A stretch of DNA of 46,305 nt. Source: Bradyrhizobium sp. GTDB taxonomy: Bacteria > Pseudomonadota > Alphaproteobacteria > Rhizobiales > Xanthobacteraceae. The translations under genes and the position numbers were made by a program. This document shows, piece by piece, positions 17,055 through 25,843 of the stretch (positions within the stretch are counted from its first letter, which is position 1; every line of letters starts with the position of its first letter). Location of the stretch: NCBI RefSeq assembly GCF_030697065.1, contig NZ_JAUYQU010000216.1, positions 1 through 46,305 on the forward strand, written 5' to 3'. The notes beneath the pieces were generated by a model that worked only from the letters and a program-made list of their open reading frames with translations, was not told where the DNA came from and did not search any database.

Positions 17055-17108
17055 CCAATATTGGGATAAAATACCAATGCACAGTCCAAAGGATCGAGTT
17101 TATCCCAA
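17055..17108. promoter_or_regulatory. Operator-like inverted repeats between E1 and lrp genes
   Basis: TTGGGATAAA (17061-17070) and TTTATCCCAA (17099-17108) are perfect 10-bp inverted copies 38 bp apart centre to centre. The right copy ends on the A of the lrp start codon. The left copy overlaps a perfect palindrome, CCAATATTGG (17055-17064). Two AT-rich sites in a GC-rich divergent promoter fit binding by an Lrp/AsnC dimer or octamer that represses itself and controls the E1 gene. Confidence 0.7.
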
Positions 17109-17569
17109 TGCACGCACTTGATGCCATCGACCGCAAGATCCTCGCCCAGCTGCAATCCGACGGCCGCACCACCATGCAGGAGCTCGCCGACAAGGTCGGC
17201 CTGTCGGTGTCGCCGTGCCATCGAAGGGTGAAACTGCTGGAACAACGCGGCGTCATCACCCGCTATATCGCGACCGTTGACCAGAAATCCCTCGGTCTCC
17301 ACGTCAGCGTCTTCATCTCCATCAAACTGGCGCGGCAGAAGGAGGAAGACCTCAACCGCTTTGCCAGGGCGATCTCGAAGTGGGACGAGGTGCTGGAATG
17401 CTATCTGATGACCGGCAACCGCGATTATTTGCTGCGCGTGGTCGCCGCCGATCTCTCGTCCTACGAAGCGTTCCTGAAAAACAAGCTGACGCGGCTCGAC
17501 GGCATCGCCTCGATCGAATCGAGCTTTGCGCTGAGCCAGGTGAAATACTCGATCGCGCTGCCGGTGTAA
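17108..17569 (+). CDS. Lrp/AsnC family transcriptional regulator
   Basis: A 153-residue regulator. The N-terminal winged helix (ALDAIDRKILAQLQSDGR, then QELADKVGLSVSPCHRRVKLLEQRGVI) binds DNA, and the C-terminal RAM domain binds an amino-acid effector (ECYLMTGNRDYLLRVVAADL). The start is the ATG at 17108; a GGA-type site lies about 15 bp upstream, rather far. The frame is open for another 830 codons upstream, but only antisense to the E1 gene. It is divergent from the E1 gene and the intergenic inverted repeat overlaps its own start, which suggests autoregulation. An amino acid degraded through a 2-oxo acid would be the expected effector. Confidence 0.94.
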   Translation: MHALDAIDRKILAQLQSDGRTTMQELADKVGLSVSPCHRRVKLLEQRGVITRYIATVDQKSLGLHVSVFISIKLARQKEEDLNRFARAISKWDEVLECYLMTGNRDYLLRVVAADLSSYEAFLKNKLTRLDGIASIESSFALSQVKYSIALPV

Positions 17570-17582
17570 TCCGCGCTCACTC

Positions 17583-17613
17583 CGTCGTCCCGGCGAACGC
17601 CGGGACCCATAAT
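17583..17613. repeat. Single copy of the CGTCCCGGCGAACGCCGGGA repeat
   Basis: A hairpin-forming block (CGTCGTCCCGGCGAACGCCG followed by GGACCCATA) that is almost identical to the ends of the element at 5509-5627. It sits between the convergent lrp and FAH genes; the remainder of that gap shows nothing else. Confidence 0.7.
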
Positions 17614-17676
17614 CCCGGTCGTCTGTTGTTGAAGGAAGCCGTCGAGTCCCCGTTCCAACTGCCGAATGTTGTACTC

Positions 17677-18849
17677 CTACAGAATCTTCCGCTTCGCCAG
17701 GTTGCGCATCAGTTCACCGATGCCGAAGGTCCAGGGCTCGCACTCATCGCTTGAGCGCATGCGGTTGACCAGCTTGCCGAGCTGCGGCGCCGATATCGTG
17801 ACGATATCGTCGCGCTTGTGCGTAAACCCCTCGCCCGGCGCATCGCGGTCCTTCACCGGCGCGAACATGGTGCCGAGGAACAGCGCGAAGCCATCGGGAT
17901 ATTGGTGCACCGGCCCGATGGTCTGGGCCACCAGGTCGGTAGGATCGCGGCTGATCTTGCTGATCGACGAATACCCGTCGAGAACGAAACCATCCTGCCC
18001 CTTCACCGTCAACCCGACGTCCATCTTGCGGACGTCGTCGAGCGAAAAGCTGGTGTCGAACAGCCGCAGCAGCGGGCCGACGGCGCAGGAGGCGTTGTTG
18101 TCCTTGGCCTTCGACAGCAGCAGCGCCGAGCGGCCCTCGAAGTCGCGCAGATTGACATCGTTGCCGAGCATCGCGCCGACGATCGCGCCGCGGCTCGACA
18201 CCACGATCACCACCTCCGGCTCCGGATTGTTCCAGGTCGATTTCGGATGCAGGCCGGCATCCATGCCGGATCCGACCGAGGACAGCGTCGGCGCCTTGGT
18301 GAACACTTCCGCATCGGGACCGATGCCTACCTCGAGATACTGGCTCCAGGCGTTCTGATCGATCAGCACCGCCTTCAGCTTCATGGCTTCCGGCGACCCC
18401 GGCTTGAGTTTCGAGAGGTCGTCCCCAACCAGCCGCACCACTTCCTTGCGGATCGCATCCGCCGAGGCCGGGTTGCCGCGCGCCCGCTCTTCGATCACGC
18501 GCTCCAGCATCGAGATCGCGAAGGTGACGCCCGCCGCTTTCAGGACCTGCAGGTCGAGCGGCGCCAGCAGCCAGGGTCTTGTCCCGTCGCGGCGATCGGG
18601 CGGCGTATTGGCAAGGATGCTTTCGAGATCGCCGATCCGCTCTCCTGCGGCTCCCCGCAGCGCTTCCGCCGGGTTGGTCTCCTCGCAGAGTGCGCTCACG
18701 GTAGGGAAACGCGCGCTGACATCGAATACGCCGTCCGGGCGAACCGCGACGACGGCCGGGCCTGCCAGATCGGGCAGCCAGACCCGCCCCACCAGCGTGC
18801 CGCGGGTGCCGTCTTCCGGCAGGAGGTCCTTTGAGGTCAGCGCGATCAT
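17677..18849 (-). CDS. Fumarylacetoacetate hydrolase-fold protein (possible 2-keto-3-deoxy acid dehydratase)
   Basis: A 390-residue FAH-superfamily enzyme. The metal-binding acidic residues appear in WNNPEPEVV and GNDVNLRDFEGR. The N-terminal region LVGRVWLPDLAGPAVVAVR followed by a FAH core matches the long FAH subgroup that includes XylX-type 2-keto-3-deoxypentonate dehydratases, as far as I can recall. In this context it could make 2-oxoglutarate semialdehyde for the ALDH at 13002-14432. Hydrolase or decarboxylase activity on other ketoacids is the alternative. The ATG at 18849 has GGGAG upstream; earlier in-frame codons lie in the neighbouring methyltransferase region. Confidence 0.88.
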   Translation of the reverse strand: MIALTSKDLLPEDGTRGTLVGRVWLPDLAGPAVVAVRPDGVFDVSARFPTVSALCEETNPAEALRGAAGERIGDLESILANTPPDRRDGTRPWLLAPLDLQVLKAAGVTFAISMLERVIEERARGNPASADAIRKEVVRLVGDDLSKLKPGSPEAMKLKAVLIDQNAWSQYLEVGIGPDAEVFTKAPTLSSVGSGMDAGLHPKSTWNNPEPEVVIVVSSRGAIVGAMLGNDVNLRDFEGRSALLLSKAKDNNASCAVGPLLRLFDTSFSLDDVRKMDVGLTVKGQDGFVLDGYSSISKISRDPTDLVAQTIGPVHQYPDGFALFLGTMFAPVKDRDAPGEGFTHKRDDIVTISAPQLGKLVNRMRSSDECEPWTFGIGELMRNLAKRKIL

Positions 18850-18932
18850 GTTTCGTCTCCCGTTACGACCGATTTCATTCACTCTACCGTCATGGCTTCG
18901 CAATTGGCCAGATCGGCAAACGCGGTCTCGCC

Positions 18933-19631
18933 TCAGTGCGGAATTTGCGCAAGCTGCCACACGCCAAGACTCTTGTCGCGCCAGCCGCCGCCCGCCTCGA
19001 GGCAATTTTCGTTGAGCAGTTCGACCGGCGGCCCCCAATTGAAGGGCGCGCGTTCGAAATTCAGCGCACGCCAGTCGCCGTCCTCGCAATCGGCATTGCC
19101 TTGCCAATCCGGAAACGTGGTCGCAATCAGCCAGGTCGCGCCGGACGCCCGAAAATTCGACACGGCGTGACCGATATTGGCGAACGACAGATGCACGAGG
19201 CAATCCCGGCACAGGATGGCATCGCACCGCGGCAGCACATCCACGGTGATATCGGCGAGATGATATTCTCCCCTGATCTCGCCGGCGGTGGCGCGGGCCT
19301 GCAGATTGTCAATCAGTGAAGGTACGATGTCGATGCCGACATAGCGCACGCCGAGATCGGCCTGGTTGATCCAGCCGGCATCGCCGCAGGGCGCATCGAG
19401 CAGCGAAGTCACGCCGAGCCTTTGAAAAAGTCCGGACAATTCCGCGCGCAGCACCGCGGTGGCGTCCAGCTCCGAGCCGAGCCCCGAGGTGGATGCCACA
19501 GCGCCCCACAGATTGGTGTCGTGAATGCGCCGGAAGCGCTGCGCCAGATCGAGGCCCGCGAAGGATTCCCGGTCATTGACAAAACGCTGATGCGCCAGCA
19601 CCGGAGGACGATCGGTATCATCAGGGGTCAT
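18933..19631 (-). CDS. Class I SAM-dependent methyltransferase
   Basis: A 232-residue protein with motif I LLDAPCGDAGW (about residues 77-87), then VGIDIVPSLIDNL for the acidic end of strand beta2, and CRDCLVHLSFANI for motif post-I. This is a Rossmann-type methyltransferase. The substrate is unknown. It precedes the FAH gene on the same strand by 83 bp and so may share its transcript, though no functional link is obvious. Confidence 0.82.
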   Translation of the reverse strand: MTPDDTDRPPVLAHQRFVNDRESFAGLDLAQRFRRIHDTNLWGAVASTSGLGSELDATAVLRAELSGLFQRLGVTSLLDAPCGDAGWINQADLGVRYVGIDIVPSLIDNLQARATAGEIRGEYHLADITVDVLPRCDAILCRDCLVHLSFANIGHAVSNFRASGATWLIATTFPDWQGNADCEDGDWRALNFERAPFNWGPPVELLNENCLEAGGGWRDKSLGVWQLAQIPH

Positions 19632-19654
19632 GGCGCATCATACCCCACCATCCT

Positions 19655-19745
19655 CACCCTGAGGAGCGTCCACCTGGACGCGTCTCGAAGGGTGAGAGAA
19701 AGGGGCTCTCATGGTTCGAGACGGCGCGAGGGCGGCTCCTCACCA
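19655..19745. repeat. Palindromic intergenic repeat (CCCTGAGGAGCG ... family)
   Basis: The block CCTCACCCTGAGGAGCG ... GCGTCTCGAAGGGTGAG is followed by GGTTCGAGACGGCGC ... GCTCCTCACC, giving nested inverted repeats. It resembles part of 9036-9165. It fills the gap between the ADH and methyltransferase genes and may fold in the transcript. Confidence 0.6.
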
Positions 19746-19760
19746 TGACGCTGAAAAAAC

Positions 19761-20843
19761 CTACCGCCATGGCTCGACAACGATCTTGGTATGCCGCTCC
19801 GGATTGGCGAGATCGGCAAACGCCTGGGCGACGCCGTCGATGCCGACGGTCGCTGTGACCAGCGCGGCGGCATCGACTTCGCCTTCCGCGATCAGGCGCA
19901 GCGAATGGGCGAATTCGTCCGGCGTATAGCCCAGCACATATTGAACGTTGAGTTCCTTCATGATGCCGAGCATCGGTTCGCAGCGGTCGGTTTCCATGCA
20001 GACGCCGACCACGACGATGCGGGCGTCGCGCGGCGCCCCCTCGAACACCTGCTGAATCAGGCCGGGGATGCCGACGCATTCGAAGATAAGCGCCGGCTTG
20101 AGCGCCGGCAGCAAGGCCTGCAGCGGCGGCCGCGCCGCCTTCTGCTCCGGCGACATCGCGGCGTGCTCGGCCCAGGTCGCATAAGGCTGCGACCGCGCGG
20201 GATCGACGACGATGTCGGCGCCCATCCTTTCGGCCAGCGCACGGCGCGCCGGTGAATAATCCGCGGCGATGATCGGGTGCAATCCCTTCAGTTTCAGCGC
20301 CGCAATCACCGCCAGCCCGACCGGGCCGCAGCCGATCACCAGCGGCACCTCGTCGCCGCGGATATTGGCCTTGGCGACGGCATGCACGCCGACCGCGAGC
20401 GGCTCAGTCAGGGCGGCATGCTCGGCCGCCAATCCGTTCGGCACCTCCAGCAGCAGCGCCTCGCTGAGCAGCATGCGCTCGGCATAGCCACCGGGATTGT
20501 CGTTGGAATAGCCGATGCCTTGCGGGCCTTCCGCGGTCAGCAGCGCCGGCAGCGAGCAGACGCGGGTGCCGGCTTTCAGCTTGCGCGCGGTGCCCGGCCC
20601 GTAATCGAGGATCTCGCAGCAGAATTCATGGCCGAATACGATGTCGCGGGAAAGGTCCATCGGCTTGCGGCCGGGGAAATGTCTTGCGAGTTCGACCATG
20701 CGATGCGCGTGCTTGCGGGCGTGCAGGTCGGAGCCACAGATGCCGCAGGCCAGCGTCCTGACCAGCACCTGCCCGGACGCCGGTTTCGGCTCCGGCAGCG
20801 TGTCTACGACGATCTCGCCGTTCCTGAAAATCGCAGCGCGCAT
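19761..20843 (-). CDS. Zinc-dependent alcohol/sugar dehydrogenase (MDR family)
   Basis: A 360-residue medium-chain dehydrogenase. The catalytic-zinc motif is CGICGSDLH (C33-C36 region) with the GHE motif at H72-E73; the nucleotide fold contains VIGCGPVGLAV. The four-cysteine structural-zinc loop typical of many ADHs is not present between residues 80 and 120. AAGGAAACG precedes the ATG at 20843. The gene may oxidise an alcohol or polyol feeding the nearby sugar-acid block. Substrate unknown. Confidence 0.88.
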   Translation of the reverse strand: MRAAIFRNGEIVVDTLPEPKPASGQVLVRTLACGICGSDLHARKHAHRMVELARHFPGRKPMDLSRDIVFGHEFCCEILDYGPGTARKLKAGTRVCSLPALLTAEGPQGIGYSNDNPGGYAERMLLSEALLLEVPNGLAAEHAALTEPLAVGVHAVAKANIRGDEVPLVIGCGPVGLAVIAALKLKGLHPIIAADYSPARRALAERMGADIVVDPARSQPYATWAEHAAMSPEQKAARPPLQALLPALKPALIFECVGIPGLIQQVFEGAPRDARIVVVGVCMETDRCEPMLGIMKELNVQYVLGYTPDEFAHSLRLIAEGEVDAAALVTATVGIDGVAQAFADLANPERHTKIVVEPWR

Positions 20844-20891
20844 CGGCGTTTCCTTCGCGTTCTTGTTTTTGTCAGGCTTCAGCCCGAGCCT

Positions 20892-23800
20892 TTACCACGT
20901 ATAGCGCGCAATGCCCTTGCCGGCATAGGACCGCGTGACGTGGGAGAATTCTCCCTCGAAGGTGACGGCGGCGGACCAGCCGTTCAGCCACTTCATCTCG
21001 GCAGATGCGGTGGTCAGCGCGGCATCGCGGGCCTGCGCCGCGCCGTTGACGACGAAGGCAGCGCCCGGCAGCGTCTGGAACACCGGGGTGATGCTGCGGT
21101 CGGTATTGAAATTGTGCGCCCAGGCGGCGCGGCCGCGCAGCGTCAGGATCGCGTTTTGCATCGCGAACGATCTGTCGGTGCGGATGCCGAGTTCGGATCG
21201 CGACGCCGTGACGTTTTTGGCGGCATAATTCAGCGCGAAAGTGTCGGCGCCCGACACCACCTGCTCGGCATAGGCCGGCAATTGATAGGTGGTAAACTGC
21301 CCGGCGGCATAGGGCGTGACGCCCATCCACGGGGTGACGAAACGATAGCCGCCCTCGACGCGGCCGGACCAGGCGTTGGCGCTGAACTGCGCGCGCAGCC
21401 GGTCGATGCCGGCGGCGGTGACGGTGCGATCCGTCGTCACGTCCTGCCAGGCATAGGCCAGCGCTGCCGTGACATAGGCCGGCCCGACGGTGTGGCGAAC
21501 AAACGCGCCGGCCTGGAACAGGTCCGAGCGCCCGGAGCCGAAACCGTTGACAGCGAAACTTGTGCCGCCTCCGGCCAGCGCAAAGCCGGCGACCGTCGCC
21601 GGCGAAATCCGGTAGTCCGCGCCGGCGGCAAAGCCGAATGCGCGCGCGGTTGCATTGTTCGATCCCAGCGCCGCGTTGCCGTCGGTGGAACTGCCGCCGC
21701 CAAAGGCCGCGCCCCACACGCTCCAGCGCGGATCGAACAGATCATTGCGCGCGAACTTCGCCTTGGTGGCGAATTTGGCGAACGCCTCGCGCGCCGCGGC
21801 CGGCTGCTTCGCCGCATAGGCGTTGACGCTGTCGAACGTCTCGGCGAATGGCGAAGCGCCGCCGGAAGTGGAACCAAGGCCATGACGGCCCGCAACGAAG
21901 GGATCGGTCAGCAACCCCATGAACAAATTCATGGCATCGAAAGTGGCCTGCTGCGATGCGGTCGCGCTCTCGCCGGAGACCTGCGAGAGTCCTGCAAGAG
22001 ACAATCCCGCGAACGCCACCGGAATGCCGCCATTGGCCTTGAAGAAATCTCCCAGCGCCTTGTTCACATTCTGCTGGTTGACGTTCAGGTTTGACTTTGC
22101 CGCGTAATCCAGCACGAAATTGAGATAAGCGTGGGTGGGATCGTAACTGAGCGTGGCGACGAGACCCGCTGGAATCCCCAGCGCATCAACGCCCGCGAAG
22201 GTGCCGCTGCGGCCACCTGCTGCAGTCAGGATGGTGTATTGCGGCAATAAAGTACTGCTCGCCGCGAACGATGCGCCCACCGTGCCATCGAGCGCGGCAG
22301 TCCCGGTGACGTTGGCGAAGGCCGATGTCGCGGCGTTGAGTTGTACCAGGTACAGCGCGCCCGACTGGAAGGCGAGATTGCCGGACACCGTCATCGACGA
22401 ACCCGGCGAGCCGTTGCCGGGCAGGAAAATGCCGCCGCTGCCGATCACGGTATGGCCGACGGTGCCCGCTCCGGTCAGCGCCGCATTGGCATTCACGGTG
22501 GTGAGGCTGGAAGATGCGATCGAGCCTCGAACATCGAGCACGCCGCCGAATACCCCGGTCGTTCCGGTGTAGGTGTTGGCCCCCGACAGGATCATGGTGC
22601 CGGTGCCAATCTTTTCCAAGTTGCCTATCCCCGGAAAGCAGCCGCAGGGATCGTAGTCGGCGATGATGCCGCTGACTTCCGTCGACAGATTGTTGCCGCC
22701 GACCACCAGCGTGTTCCCGGCCCCTATATAGTAGGACCCTGACCCCGCTATTGATCCCGCTGCGATCCGGCCGTCGCCGTTCGGGCCCAGGCTGCCTGAG
22801 AAGTCTACAAATCCGGTGCCGATAGTGACGAACTGTGCGGTGCCGCCGTCGGCATTGTCGTGAAAGAAGGTGGCGCCGCCGTTTCGGGTCGTTATCGTGG
22901 CGTTGCCCGCGGTGCTGGAATCGTAGAAGTCGGTACTGCCGCCGAACCTGTTGGTGATGCTGGCGTTGCCCGCCGTCGCGAAGGCGTTGAATTCGGTGTT
23001 GCCGAAGTACCGGTTGACGATGGTGGCGGTGCCGGCGCTAGGAGCGTCGGTGCCGGTCGCCGTACCGAAGATGGTCTGGCCGCCGAAACGATTGGTGATG
23101 CTGGCGTTGCCGGCGGTGGTCATCGCCTGGAACGTCGTCGAACCTCCGGTACGGTTGACGATGACAGCGTTTCCGGCCGTCGCGGTGTCGGTGCCGGCGG
23201 CGACACCGAAGATCGTCTCGCCGAGATATTCGTTGGTGATGGCGATGCTGCTGGCGGAGGTGGCGTTGAGGAAGGTCGTTACAGCCGGCCCGAACGTGCC
23301 GTCGTTGATGATCGAGGTGATGCCGGCGGTATTGGCATTGACGATGTTGAAGGTGCCTTCGTTGATGACGCCCCCGACGATGCTTGCCATATGGGTGGCG
23401 TCGCCAAGTTGAAGCGTCGCGCAGCTGCAGATCGTGGTTCCGCCGGTGTAGGTATTGGCGCCGGTGAAAATTACGGCGCCACCGCCGAACGAATCCGCCA
23501 CGGTCAGGCGTCCAGGTCCGTCGCCGTCGGCGACGACGCCCGCGATGGTCAGCGCGTAGCCGTTGGCATCGATCGCGCTGCCAGCCGGGGTATCGTTGAT
23601 CCTGAAATTGTTGCCGAAGACGAGGTCAGCGGCGCCAGCCTGGAATTGAGCGTTCTGGAGCGTGACCGTTCCCGTGCCGACCGAACTGCTCACTCCCGAG
23701 GTACTGTTCGTCACCTGCACCGTGGTTCCGACCACCGTTGTTCCGCCGGAATAGGTGTTGGCGCCGGACAGCACCGTCAGGCCGGAACCACCGAACGAGT

Positions 23801-25772
23801 CGGTCAGTTGCAGCACGCCGGTTGAGCCATTGCCATTGGAAATCAGACCGGACAGCGTCAGCACGATGCCGTTGTTGTCGACGGTGCCGCCTGGGGTGTT
23901 GATGTTGAAACCATTGGTGAAGGTGAGATCGCCGAGCCCGTCGGCCTGGAAGGTGCCGCCGTCCAGCGTTACCGCACCGGTCCCGACCGAGCCGCTGTTG
24001 GTCACTTGCAGGATGCCGGCCGATATCACGGTGCCGCCGGAATAGGTGTTGACGCCCGACAGCACCAGCGTGCCGGCGCCGATTTTTTCGACCACGCCGG
24101 GCGGCGCCGGAAGAGGCGCATCGCTGATCACCCCGGCCACGTCAACGGTATTGCCCGCGCTGACGTCGAAGATCGGATCGCCGGCGATGTTGATGTTGTT
24201 GTTCAGCGTGAAACTGCCATCGAGCCGCAGCGACGTGCCCTCGGCCATTGCCAGATCGCCGCTGCCGATGGCGTCGCCATTGGTGATTGTCAGTGTTCCG
24301 GCGGTGACGCTGGTGCCGCCGGAATAGCTGTTGGCGCCGCTCAGGGTGAGTATGCCCCCGCCGGTCTTGGCGAGCGCCATGATGCCGCCGGTGCCGCCGA
24401 GGCCGTTGGCGGTCGTGGCGTTTCCGGCAGCGCCGTTGAGATCCGCGATCGTCCCGGCATAAGTCTGATTGCCGGCGCCGAACGTCAGCGTGCTGGCTGC
24501 CCCGCCGGGTGCGCCCTGGAAGAAAATCCCCGAACCAAAGGCTGAGCCGTCACCAGCTACGAGGAGGGGGTCGGGAAAAAAGCCGCTGCCGGCGGTCACG
24601 CCGCTGCCGCCTTCGGTGGAAGCGCCGCTGATCGACAGCGACCCGCCGGCCGCGACGAAGATCGCGCCGCCCATCGCGCCTCCTCCGCCGCCGTTCACGA
24701 TAGCGCCGGCACCGCCGCCGAAGCCACCGGGAGTCCCAGCGGAAGCCGCCCCTCCTCCTCCGCCGCCAAACCCGCCGATGCCACTGACGGCGCCGCCGCC
24801 GCCGCCACCACCGCCACCGAAACCCCCATTGCCGGGTTGGGTATACCCGGTCGCAGTACCGCCGCCGCCGCCGAAAGCGCCGCCATTGCCTCCGGTGGCG
24901 GGATTACTCACCTGAAAACCGCCAGTTCCGCCGCCGCCCCCGCCGGGTCCGCCGTTACCGCCGGATCCACCGCCAGAGACCCCGCCTCCGCCGCCATCGC
25001 CAAAACTCGTGCCGTCAAATCCCGCCCCGGCGCCGGTCCCGCCAGGACCAGGGACAGCTCCGTTGCCGGGTCCCTGCGCACTGCCGCCGCCACCGCCTTC
25101 CGTGAAGTTGCCATCGGCGCCTGCAAAGAATCCGCCACCGCCGCCACCGCCGCCAAAGCCAGCCCTCGTATTGCCTCCGGCACCAAACAGACCGCCGCCG
25201 CCGCCGCCGCTCGCCGCGTTCAGCGCCCCGTCGCCGCCATTGCCGCCAAGACCGCCACCACCACCGCCACCGTTCAACGCGAGACCGGTGTTCTGGCCGC
25301 CGCGACCGCCGACCGCCTGGTTGTTCTGAAAGCTCACATTGGCGATGGTGACGCTGGCGCCCGTGTTGACGAAGATGGCGCCCCCGGCGCCCAACCCTCC
25401 ACCGCCTGCCACATTGGCGTCGCCGCCGCGTCCCCCTTGCGCCATGCCGTTGGCGACCGTGAGATCCTGAATCGCCACCGTGCCGCTGTAGACGAAAAAC
25501 GGCCGGAACGCGTTGGCGGCATCGATGGTGTTGCCATTGCCGATAACGGTCACGTTAGCGGAGATCGGATCGACCCGCGTCGTCATCGTAAAACTGTTCA
25601 GGATGGTAATGGTGTCGCCGTTGCCGGCGGTGGCGATGGCGGAGACGAACGAGGCCGAGTCGGTAACGTCAAAATTGGCGGCCTTGGCCTGCGCAGCGCC
25701 GAGCGCGAGCACAGCAACAGCTACCGCGGCGCTTGCCGGCACACGCAAGCGTGCTCGACCCGAATGAACCAC
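20892..25772 (-). CDS. Large autotransporter with glycine-rich passenger and beta-barrel
   Basis: A 1626-residue secreted protein. A signal peptide (about 1-31, ending AAQAKA) leads to a beta-helix-like segment with NGDTITILNSFTM and VTVIGNGNTIDAAN. Roughly residues 105-380 form a tract dominated by GG and GGA/GGS runs. Then come five autotransporter-associated repeats such as LTLSGANSYSGGTSV and LVLSGVNTYSGGTV, and a set of TAGNASITNRFGGST-type repeats. The last 280 residues from PRWSVWGAAFGG are a type V autotransporter barrel ending in ARYTW, an aromatic end but not the common Phe. The start is GTG at 25772 with AGGCGG upstream. Passenger cysteines (CSC, CGC) are unusual. Likely surface role: adhesion or aggregation. 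Confidence 0.92.
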   Translation of the reverse strand: MVHSGRARLRVPASAAVAVAVLALGAAQAKAANFDVTDSASFVSAIATAGNGDTITILNSFTMTTRVDPISANVTVIGNGNTIDAANAFRPFFVYSGTVAIQDLTVANGMAQGGRGGDANVAGGGGLGAGGAIFVNTGASVTIANVSFQNNQAVGGRGGQNTGLALNGGGGGGGLGGNGGDGALNAASGGGGGGLFGAGGNTRAGFGGGGGGGGFFAGADGNFTEGGGGGSAQGPGNGAVPGPGGTGAGAGFDGTSFGDGGGGGVSGGGSGGNGGPGGGGGGTGGFQVSNPATGGNGGAFGGGGGTATGYTQPGNGGFGGGGGGGGGAVSGIGGFGGGGGGAASAGTPGGFGGGAGAIVNGGGGGAMGGAIFVAAGGSLSISGASTEGGSGVTAGSGFFPDPLLVAGDGSAFGSGIFFQGAPGGAASTLTFGAGNQTYAGTIADLNGAAGNATTANGLGGTGGIMALAKTGGGILTLSGANSYSGGTSVTAGTLTITNGDAIGSGDLAMAEGTSLRLDGSFTLNNNINIAGDPIFDVSAGNTVDVAGVISDAPLPAPPGVVEKIGAGTLVLSGVNTYSGGTVISAGILQVTNSGSVGTGAVTLDGGTFQADGLGDLTFTNGFNINTPGGTVDNNGIVLTLSGLISNGNGSTGVLQLTDSFGGSGLTVLSGANTYSGGTTVVGTTVQVTNSTSGVSSSVGTGTVTLQNAQFQAGAADLVFGNNFRINDTPAGSAIDANGYALTIAGVVADGDGPGRLTVADSFGGGAVIFTGANTYTGGTTICSCATLQLGDATHMASIVGGVINEGTFNIVNANTAGITSIINDGTFGPAVTTFLNATSASSIAITNEYLGETIFGVAAGTDTATAGNAVIVNRTGGSTTFQAMTTAGNASITNRFGGQTIFGTATGTDAPSAGTATIVNRYFGNTEFNAFATAGNASITNRFGGSTDFYDSSTAGNATITTRNGGATFFHDNADGGTAQFVTIGTGFVDFSGSLGPNGDGRIAAGSIAGSGSYYIGAGNTLVVGGNNLSTEVSGIIADYDPCGCFPGIGNLEKIGTGTMILSGANTYTGTTGVFGGVLDVRGSIASSSLTTVNANAALTGAGTVGHTVIGSGGIFLPGNGSPGSSMTVSGNLAFQSGALYLVQLNAATSAFANVTGTAALDGTVGASFAASSTLLPQYTILTAAGGRSGTFAGVDALGIPAGLVATLSYDPTHAYLNFVLDYAAKSNLNVNQQNVNKALGDFFKANGGIPVAFAGLSLAGLSQVSGESATASQQATFDAMNLFMGLLTDPFVAGRHGLGSTSGGASPFAETFDSVNAYAAKQPAAAREAFAKFATKAKFARNDLFDPRWSVWGAAFGGGSSTDGNAALGSNNATARAFGFAAGADYRISPATVAGFALAGGGTSFAVNGFGSGRSDLFQAGAFVRHTVGPAYVTAALAYAWQDVTTDRTVTAAGIDRLRAQFSANAWSGRVEGGYRFVTPWMGVTPYAAGQFTTYQLPAYAEQVVSGADTFALNYAAKNVTASRSELGIRTDRSFAMQNAILTLRGRAAWAHNFNTDRSITPVFQTLPGAAFVVNGAAQARDAALTTASAEMKWLNGWSAAVTFEGEFSHVTRSYAGKGIARYTW
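22835..23245 (-). repeat. Tandem-like 19-residue passenger repeats
   Basis: Within the autotransporter, about seven units alternate between forms close to TAGNASITNRFGGSTDFYDS and GTDTATAGNAVIVNRTGG. They encode short beta strands with a regular Asn/Gly pattern, as in a beta-helix ladder. At DNA level the unit (e.g. CTGGCGTTGCC) recurs imperfectly. Confidence 0.7.
24650..25290 (-). repeat. Low-complexity GCC/GGC tract coding for polyglycine
   Basis: Long runs of (GCC)n-like codons on the plus strand encode glycine-rich sequence on the minus strand, interrupted by Asn, Ala, Phe and Ser. The tract covers about 210 codons and resembles mycobacterial PE-PGRS tracts in composition, not in homology. 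It is prone to slippage and assembly error. Confidence 0.8.
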
Positions 25773-25843
25773 AACCCAACCCGCCTACAGCCCTGTCGTC
25801 CAGCGCTCTGCGGCGCCAGCGGTTCAGGCTAGCACGCGTTTCC

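Noticed and set aside
14618..17107. Very long plus-strand open frame running into the lrp gene
   Set aside because: It is antisense to the E1 gene, has shadow composition rich in Arg, His and Gln, and the real Lrp protein starts at 17108.
17055..17108. Inverted repeat considered as a transcription terminator
   Set aside because: It lies upstream of a start codon in a divergent promoter, with arms 28 bp apart and no T-tract.
20277..22094. 605-codon plus-strand frame opposite the ADH and autotransporter
   Set aside because: Shadow frame crossing two real genes on the other strand.
24650..25290. GCC-rich tandem pattern considered as a CRISPR or satellite array
   Set aside because: There is no constant repeat/spacer structure; it is in-frame coding for glycine in the autotransporter.
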